The notes under the pieces were generated by a model that worked only from the letters and a program-made list of their open reading frames with translations, did no database searches and was not told the DNA's origin. A DNA stretch of 64,000 nt. It comes from Gallintestinimicrobium propionicum. GTDB taxonomy: Bacteria; Bacillota; Clostridia; Lachnospirales; Lachnospiraceae. Shown piece after piece: positions 59,437 to 64,000 of the stretch. Location of the stretch: assembly GCF_025567525.1 (NCBI RefSeq), contig NZ_JAOQJY010000015.1:39241-103240 (forward strand). Reading direction: 5' to 3'. Made by a program: the position numbers and the translations under genes. Positions within the stretch are counted from its first letter, which is position 1, and every line of letters begins with the position of its first letter.

Positions 59437-59527
59437 ATTGAAAAATAAAATTTTTCAATCGCGAGATTTGTGTCTGCGCGCACTTGACACAAACTCGGCA
59501 TGCGCAAAAAGCGTGCGCAGAAATGAG
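59437..59527 (+). repeat. Family C leader element, copy 3 (long form)
   Basis: attgaaaaataaaatttttc then aatcgcgagatttgtgtc, tgcgcgcacttgacac, and gcaaaaagcgtgcgcag: almost the same as at 47841. It ends nine bases before the CobW gene, including its GAGAGG site. Between 59310 and 59436 there is a possible TTGACA at 59339-59344 and no gene. Confidence 0.8.
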
Positions 59528-59535
59528 AGGAAAAC

Positions 59536-60753
59536 ATGACAAAAATAGATATTGTATCCGGCTTCCTTGGAGCCGGTAAGACAACCCTGATCAAGAAGCT
59601 GTTAAAGGAAGCGCTGGCAGGAACCCAGACCGTCCTGATCGAAAACGAATTCGGTGAAATTGGTATCGACGGAGGATTTTTAAAGGACGCTGGAATCGAA
59701 ATCAAAGAAATGAATTCCGGCTGTATCTGCTGCTCCCTGGTAGGCGATTTCGGAACTTCTTTAAAGGAAGTTTTAAACACCTATCATCCCGACCGTATTC
59801 TGATCGAGCCCTCCGGCGTCGGCAAGCTTTCTGACGTTATGAAAGCAGTCCAGAATGCGGGACTTGGCACAGAGGTTGAGTTAAACAGCGCGGTTGCTGT
59901 CGTAGACGCTTCCAAGTGCAAAATGTATATCAAGAACTTCGGTGAGTTCTTCATCAACCAGATTGAGCACGCCGGAACGATTATTTTAAGCCGTACAGAC
60001 GTTGCATCCGAAGAAAAGGTAAAACAGGCGGTAGAGCTGATCCGGGAGCACAATGAGAAAGCAACCATTATTACAACACCGCTGGCACAGCTGGAAGGCA
60101 AGGAGATTCTTGCTACTATTGAGGGGGCAAAGGATCTGGAAGCAGAGCTGATGGAGCAGGTAAAGGCAATGCATGACGATCATGAGCACCACCATCACCA
60201 TGAAGAGGACGAAGACGAACACGAGCATTGCAGCCATCATCACCATGATGAGGAGGAAGATGAACACGATCATGAGCACCACCATCACCATGATGAGGAG
60301 GAAGACGAACACGAGCATTGCTGCCATCATCACCATGATGAGGAGGAAGATGAACACGAGCATTGCTGCCATCATCACCATGATGAGGACGAAGACGAAC
60401 ATGAGCATCATCATGAGCACGACGAAAACTGCACCTGCGGCTGTCACGATCATGACCACCACCATCACCATCATGCCGATGAAATCTTCACCAGCTGGGG
60501 CTTTGAAACTCCTGCAACCTACACGACAGAAGAGGTTGAGGGCTTCTTAAAAGAGCTGGACAACGAAGAAAAGTACGGCATCGTTCTGCGTGCAAAGGGT
60601 ATGATTCCGGCAGCAGACGGCACATGGATTTATTTCGACTATGTTCCCGAAGAGAGCAATGTGCGTGCTGGTAAACCTGATGTAACCGGTAAGATTTGCG
60701 TCATCGGTTCGAAGCTAAAGGAAGCAGAGTTGGAAAACCTGTTCAGAAAATAA
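59536..60753 (+). CDS. CobW-family GTPase with a His-rich metal-binding insert
   Basis: A 405-residue GTP-dependent metallochaperone of the COG0523 type. The GTPase begins MTKIDIVSGFLGAGKTTLIK, with ENEFGEIGID and the metal site motif NSGCICCSL (CxCC), then IIEPSG-like LIEPSGVGK. Residues about 214-313 are an Asp/Glu/His/Cys repeat region with four near-identical units, ending in NCTCGCHDHDH. The CobW C-terminal domain follows (IFTSWGFETPATYTTEEVEG ... GMIPAADGTWIYFDYVPEE). Zinc is the most likely metal given the His-rich segment; cobalt or nickel cannot be excluded. It is paired with a second GTPase gene. Confidence 0.9.
   Translation: MTKIDIVSGFLGAGKTTLIKKLLKEALAGTQTVLIENEFGEIGIDGGFLKDAGIEIKEMNSGCICCSLVGDFGTSLKEVLNTYHPDRILIEPSGVGKLSDVMKAVQNAGLGTEVELNSAVAVVDASKCKMYIKNFGEFFINQIEHAGTIILSRTDVASEEKVKQAVELIREHNEKATIITTPLAQLEGKEILATIEGAKDLEAELMEQVKAMHDDHEHHHHHEEDEDEHEHCSHHHHDEEEDEHDHEHHHHHDEEEDEHEHCCHHHHDEEEDEHEHCCHHHHDEDEDEHEHHHEHDENCTCGCHDHDHHHHHHADEIFTSWGFETPATYTTEEVEGFLKELDNEEKYGIVLRAKGMIPAADGTWIYFDYVPEESNVRAGKPDVTGKICVIGSKLKEAELENLFRK
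60177..60474 (+). repeat. Tandem repeats coding the His-rich segment
   Basis: Units of about 57-60 bases built from caccatcaccatgatgagga-type sequence followed by gaagatgaacacgagcattg. Four to five copies differ at a few codons (gac/gat, gag/gaa, tgcagc/tgctgc). The repeat number may vary between strains by slippage. Confidence 0.85.
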
Positions 60754-60790
60754 TAGAATGCTCTGGGAGCATTCTATTATCAAGAATAAA
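60751..60790 (+). repeat. Family A hairpin repeat, copy 7 (short form)
   Basis: taatagaatgc (60751-60761) and gcattctatta (60769-60779) with only tctggga between, followed by tcaagaataaaa. The first three bases are the CobW stop codon. The inner part is four bases shorter than in other copies, but the arms remain fully complementary, which suggests the stem is kept. Confidence 0.82.
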
Positions 60791-60804
60791 AAGAGGAGAA
60801 CTGT

Positions 60805-61734
60805 ATGAAGCCGGTTTATATTATCAACGGATTTTTAGGGAGCGGGAAGACAGAGTTCATTAACTTTACACTGGATCAGCCGTATTTCCAGAGCTCCGGC
60901 AAAACCCTGCTTCTGCTGTGCGAGGAGGGAGAGGAAGAATACGACCCTTACGTTTTAAAGCGCAGCAAGACGATCGTGGAAACCATCGAGGAAGAGGCGG
61001 ATTTTACTCCGGAAAAGATGGTCGAGCTGGAAAAGAAGTATCATCCGGAGCGCATTATCATAGAATATAACGGTATGTGGAAGTTCCGCGACCTGCGCCT
61101 GCCGTGGCACTGGAAGGTGGAGCAGCAGATCACAACGATCGATGCATCCACCTTCCCTATGTATTTTACGAATATGAAATCCATGGTTTCGGACATGATC
61201 CGCAAATCCGAAATGATTATCTTCAACCGCTGTGATGGTATCGAAGACCTCAATACCTATAAGAGAAATGTCAAGGCACTCAACCAGACTGCAGAGATTA
61301 TTTTCGAGGATCAGGATGGGGAAATCGACGAGATTATGGAAGAGGATCTCCCATATGACTTAAAGGCGGATAAAATCGTGCTGGATGACAATACCTACGG
61401 CATCTGGTATCTGGACAGTCTGGATCATGTGGATCGCTATGTCGGCAAGACGATCGAGTTTATCGGCATGGTGATGAAGCCGGAGGAATTCCCGAAAGGC
61501 TATTTTGTGCCCGGACGTATGGCAATGACCTGCTGTGCAGAGGATATGACCTTCCTCGGCTTTGCGTGCGTTTACGATAAGATCGATCTGTATCAGGAAC
61601 GCGACTGGGTAAAAGTGACCGCAGTAGTCAAAAAAGAATATTTTGCGGATTATGAAGGCGAAGGTCCTGTGCTGTACGCAGAGTCTGTGACAAAGGCAAA
61701 ACAGCCTAAAGAGCCGGTTATCAGCTTTACCTGA
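60805..61734 (+). CDS. CobW-type GTPase fused to a DUF1980-like domain
   Basis: A 309-residue protein. Residues 1-190 are a COG0523-like GTPase: MKPVYIINGFLGSGKTEFIN, IIIEYNGMWKFRDL and TTIDASTFPMYFTNM, IIFNRCDGIEDL. The usual CxCC metal motif is absent here. The C-terminal part, from about residue 212 (VGKTIEFIGMVMKPEEFPKG, RMAMTCCAEDMTFLGFACVY), resembles the C-terminal domain of TIGR03943/DUF1980 (YcgQ-like) proteins, which also carry a conserved double Cys. DUF1980 permease subunits are linked to zinc-dependent regulation and are often next to CobW genes. Thus the fusion joins two parts of the same system. Exact role unknown. Confidence 0.78.
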   Translation: MKPVYIINGFLGSGKTEFINFTLDQPYFQSSGKTLLLLCEEGEEEYDPYVLKRSKTIVETIEEEADFTPEKMVELEKKYHPERIIIEYNGMWKFRDLRLPWHWKVEQQITTIDASTFPMYFTNMKSMVSDMIRKSEMIIFNRCDGIEDLNTYKRNVKALNQTAEIIFEDQDGEIDEIMEEDLPYDLKADKIVLDDNTYGIWYLDSLDHVDRYVGKTIEFIGMVMKPEEFPKGYFVPGRMAMTCCAEDMTFLGFACVYDKIDLYQERDWVKVTAVVKKEYFADYEGEGPVLYAESVTKAKQPKEPVISFT

Positions 61735-61750
61735 TCGGCAGGAAACGGTT

Positions 61751-62515
61751 ATGGCAGAGAGGGATAAGGAACTGCAGCTTTTGGAGAAGCGGTTTGCAGA
61801 GCTTGCAGACCGCGCCTGGCAGCAGAATCTGTTTGTTTTTACCGGCTTTTTATCGCTGGCAGAGCAGGAGGTGCTCTGGAGAAGCGCTGCAAAGGCAGGA
61901 GTACATATCGAATTATACGGCGGAATGGATGGTGCAGAGCGGTGTATGGGCAGGTTCGGAGATCCGGAGGAATTCGGATATGAAGAGCCGTTTCCGATCT
62001 GTGCGGTAAAAATCGAGCCGCTGGCGGAAAAATTTGCGGAAAATTTCAGCCACAGGGATTTTATGGGCGCGATTCTAAATCTTGGGATCGACCGGAGCAC
62101 GATCGGGGATATCTGTGTGGAGGGCAAATGCGCGTATGTGTTCTGTACGTCTGCGATGTCTGTATTTTTACAGGAAACTCTCGAACAGGTGCGCCATACA
62201 AAGGTGCGTTGCGTGCCGGTAGAAAAGCTGGAGGCGTTGCCGGAGAAAAAACTTTCTTACCGGGAAGAGCATGTGGCGAGCCTGCGCTGCGACGGAATTG
62301 TGAGCGCGGTCTGGAGACTGTCGCGCAGCCAGGGGCAGACGCTTTTTTCACAGAAAAAGGTCTTTGTCAACGGGAGGTTGACGGAAAACGGCAGCCAGAT
62401 GTTAAAGGACGGGGACACGGTATCGGTCAGAGGTTTCGGAAAATTTATTTTCCGGGGTGAAAAAAACACAACCAAAAAGGGACGGCTTGTGATCGGAGCC
62501 GATCTTTTTGTATAG
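61751..62515 (+). CDS. ylmH: YlmH-like S4-domain RNA-binding protein
   Basis: A 254-residue cytoplasmic protein. The N-terminal region (FVFTGFLSLAEQEVLWRSA, FSHRDFMGAILNLGIDRSTI, GDICVEGKCAYVFC) is characteristic of YlmH, and the C-terminal S4 RNA-binding domain reads FSQKKVFVNGRLTENGSQML. YlmH binds ribosomes and assists rescue of stalled 50S-peptidyl-tRNA complexes. In many Firmicutes it lies in the ylmEFGH-divIVA cluster; here it follows the two GTPases. The gene start is 16 bases after the GTPase stop. Confidence 0.9.
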   Translation: MAERDKELQLLEKRFAELADRAWQQNLFVFTGFLSLAEQEVLWRSAAKAGVHIELYGGMDGAERCMGRFGDPEEFGYEEPFPICAVKIEPLAEKFAENFSHRDFMGAILNLGIDRSTIGDICVEGKCAYVFCTSAMSVFLQETLEQVRHTKVRCVPVEKLEALPEKKLSYREEHVASLRCDGIVSAVWRLSRSQGQTLFSQKKVFVNGRLTENGSQMLKDGDTVSVRGFGKFIFRGEKNTTKKGRLVIGADLFV

Positions 62516-62591
62516 GAGGAAACTTTAAGTACTCGAAATCACCATCAATAGTGATTAAATGTGTTAAAATATACTCATGGAGGGCATTGCT

Positions 62592-63281
62592 ATGAACACA
62601 TCTAATATCACTAATTACAAACCAAAAGATTTTGCTGAATTATTGGGTGTCTCTGTCAAAACGTTACAACGCTGGGATAGAGAGGGGATTCTAAAAGCAA
62701 ATCGAACTCCAACTGATAGGCGTTATTATACTTATGATCAATATCTTCAGTTTAAGGGCATAAATACTGAAAACGATAATCGTCAGATTGTTATTTATGC
62801 CAGAGTATCTACAAGAAACCAAAAAGATGATTTACAAAACCAAGTAATTTTTTTACGTCAGTTTTACAATGCTAAAGGTATCATTGTAGATCAATGTATT
62901 GAAGATTATGGAAGTGGGCTTAACTACAATCGTAAAAAGTGGAATCAATTATTAGATGAAGTAATGGAACAAAAAATCAAAACTATTATAGTTACACATA
63001 AAGATAGATTTGTCAGATTTGGCTATGATTGGTTTGAAAAATTCTGTATGAAGTTTAATACAACCATAGTGGTAGTGAATAATGAAGAACTATCACCGCA
63101 AGAAGAACTTGTACGGGATATTGTATCCATACTTCACGTTTTTTCTTGTAGATTGTACGGCCTTCGTAAGTATAAAAAACAAATAGAAGGGGATGCGGAA
63201 ATTGCTAAAGAGCTTCAAAACGGAAATAAATCCGACAGTCGAGCAAAAAATCAAGATCAACAAGACTATTGGCACTTGTAG
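62592..63281 (+). CDS. tnpA: IS607-family serine recombinase TnpA
   Basis: A 229-residue transposase with a MerR-like DNA-binding N-terminus (NYKPKDFAELLGVSVKTLQR, then RTPTDRRYYTYDQY) and a serine resolvase domain: IVIYARVSTRNQKDDLQNQV with the catalytic Ser of RVST, DYGSGLNYNRKKWNQL and IIVTHKDRFVRFGYDWFEKF. The gene starts with ATG at 62592, preceded by GGAGG. It overlaps tnpB by 89 bases. Low GC compared with ylmH. Intact. Confidence 0.92.
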   Translation: MNTSNITNYKPKDFAELLGVSVKTLQRWDREGILKANRTPTDRRYYTYDQYLQFKGINTENDNRQIVIYARVSTRNQKDDLQNQVIFLRQFYNAKGIIVDQCIEDYGSGLNYNRKKWNQLLDEVMEQKIKTIIVTHKDRFVRFGYDWFEKFCMKFNTTIVVVNNEELSPQEELVRDIVSILHVFSCRLYGLRKYKKQIEGDAEIAKELQNGNKSDSRAKNQDQQDYWHL

Positions 63282-64000
63282 ATACGTCTACAACTTCTAT
63301 CTCGGTCACAACAAAGCTTTATACGATAAGGGTGAAAAGTTTATGACCGGCAAGAGTTTTAGCGTATGGCTCAATAATGAGTACATTCCTAATAATCCTG
63401 ATAAAATATGGATCAAAGAAGCATATTCAAAAGCTGTAAAAAAATCTATTGAAGATGGATGTACTGCATTTATAAGATTTTTTAAACACCAAAGTGCTTT
63501 TCCTAATTTCAAAAGGAAAGGTAAGTCTGATGTAAAAATGTATTTCGTAAAGAATAATCCTAAAGATTGTAGATGCGAGAGACATAGGTTAAACATACCC
63601 ACTTTAGGTTGGATACGCATGAAAGAAAAAGGCTATATACCAACAACGAAAGACGGATGGAAAATCAAAAGCGGTACAGTATCCATCAAAGCAGACAGAT
63701 ATTATGTGTCAGTTCTTGTAGAAATTCCCGATGCTAAGATTGCTAATAATAGCAATGACGGTATAGGAATTGACCTGGGTTTGAAAGACCTGGCGATTGT
63801 TTCTAATGGTAAAACTTATAAAAATATCAATAAGTCAGCAAGAGTTAAAAAATTGGAAAAGAAATTGCGCAGAGAACAAAGATGTCTCTCACGCAAGTAT
63901 GAAAATTCAAAGAAAGGAGAGTCCACTCAAAAGAATATACAAAAGCAAAAGCTCAAAGTGCAAAGACTTCATCATAAAATAGATAATATCCGTACTGATT
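63193..64000 (+). CDS. tnpB: TnpB RNA-guided endonuclease, N-terminal part
   Basis: A frame open from the ATG at 63193 to the window end, about 269 codons. It begins MRKLLKSFKTEINPTVEQKI, followed by the TnpB helix-turn-helix GTCRYVYNFYLGHNKAL, AVKKSIEDGCTAFIRFFKHQ, FPNFKRKGKSDVKMYF and the RuvC-I motif GIGIDLGLKDLAIVSNG with the first catalytic Asp. The RuvC-II Glu and RuvC-III Asp and the zinc-finger region are beyond the edge. TnpB is the ancestor of Cas12; it cuts DNA next to a transposon-associated motif using an RNA from the element's right end. Start codon choice is tentative because AGAAGGGG almost touches it. Confidence 0.88.
   Translation, partial: MRKLLKSFKTEINPTVEQKIKINKTIGTCRYVYNFYLGHNKALYDKGEKFMTGKSFSVWLNNEYIPNNPDKIWIKEAYSKAVKKSIEDGCTAFIRFFKHQSAFPNFKRKGKSDVKMYFVKNNPKDCRCERHRLNIPTLGWIRMKEKGYIPTTKDGWKIKSGTVSIKADRYYVSVLVEIPDAKIANNSNDGIGIDLGLKDLAIVSNGKTYKNINKSARVKKLEKKLRREQRCLSRKYENSKKGESTQKNIQKQKLKVQRLHHKIDNIRTD

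Larger units (their letters stand above)
62525..64000 (+). mobile_element. IS607-type insertion element, right end outside window
   Basis: An AT-rich segment begins shortly after the ylmH stop and carries a serine recombinase (TnpA) and a TnpB gene that overlap, the IS607 order. IS607 elements lack inverted terminal repeats, so the left end between 62516 and 62590 cannot be fixed; a small stem atcac/gtgat (62541-62545 and 62554-62558) lies there. A -10-like taaaat is at about 62564. The right end, which normally carries the guide RNA of TnpB, is outside. Confidence 0.85.

Noticed and set aside
59986..60550. Met/Val-rich frame on the minus strand and a Thr/Met-rich frame on the plus strand across the His-rich repeat
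   Set aside because: Both are out-of-frame readings of the repeated His/Asp/Glu codons of the CobW gene.
1..64000. Prophage, integron or biosynthetic gene cluster
   Set aside because: Only two single insertion elements were found; no phage structural genes, no integrase other than IS enzymes, and no synthase or precursor peptide genes.

Overview
The window looks like chromosome of a spore-forming, low-GC-lineage anaerobe of the Clostridia, most likely a gut Lachnospiraceae-type bacterium. The base composition is near 50% GC. Strong AGGAGG-type ribosome binding sites, a SipL spore-coat morphogenesis protein, a SpoVAF/GerA-family protein, MATE and heterodimeric ABC exporters, a CobW pair and an ACT/UPF0210 pair all fit that group. 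The family is inferred from gene content; no rRNA or tRNA gene was seen. Most of the window is housekeeping sequence.

Layout. 1-6 kb: the end of an M23-type peptidase-like protein, then a leftward branched-chain amino acid ABC operon (livK-livH-livM-livG-livF) ending in a cytidylate-kinase-like gene. 6-10 kb: ddl-murF and a C69 dipeptidase. 10-16 kb: a MarR-MATE operon with a visible promoter/operator, a LytTR regulator with an ABC-2 exporter, and an XRE-type gene with three operator-like repeats and a damaged front end. 16-22 kb: a second MATE gene with a PlsC acyltransferase, a small lipoprotein, and pyrC-pyrK-pyrD. 22-27 kb: sipL behind a hairpin that would hide its ribosome binding site, then ispE, a GntR regulator, murI and a DUF1934 gene. 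27-31 kb: a perfect 52-bp palindrome, a heterodimeric ABC exporter and its MarR regulator. 31-37 kb: xpaC-telA, then a DUF1538 membrane protein and a PII-like protein. 37-42 kb: glf, a triple tandem repeat, then rpmG-secE-nusG-rplK-rplA, which is not followed by rplJ-rplL. 42-43 kb: an IS91-type element. 43-50 kb: polA, coaE, a WalJ-like hydrolase and the ACT/UPF0210 pair. 50-55 kb: a leftward GPH symporter, tmcAL and an AT-rich patch with two acetyltransferases and a decayed methyltransferase. 55-62 kb: a long coiled-coil protein, spoVAF, glycerate kinase, two CobW-type GTPases and ylmH. 62.5 kb to the end: an AT-rich IS607-type element with a serine recombinase and a TnpB nuclease that runs off the window.

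The least ordinary signal is a set of three unrelated families of short structured repeats between genes. Family A is a ~40-bp hairpin with seven copies, often sitting on or just after a stop codon. Family B is a ~160-bp MITE-like element with a long internal stem, in five copies plus a relic; three copies are in tandem before the rpmG promoter. Family C is a ~55-90-bp leader placed directly before three unrelated genes. Other points worth checking are the sipL leader, the 52-bp palindrome, the terminator interleaved with the rpmG promoter, and a CobW GTPase fused to a DUF1980-like domain. No CRISPR array, prophage or biosynthetic cluster was seen.
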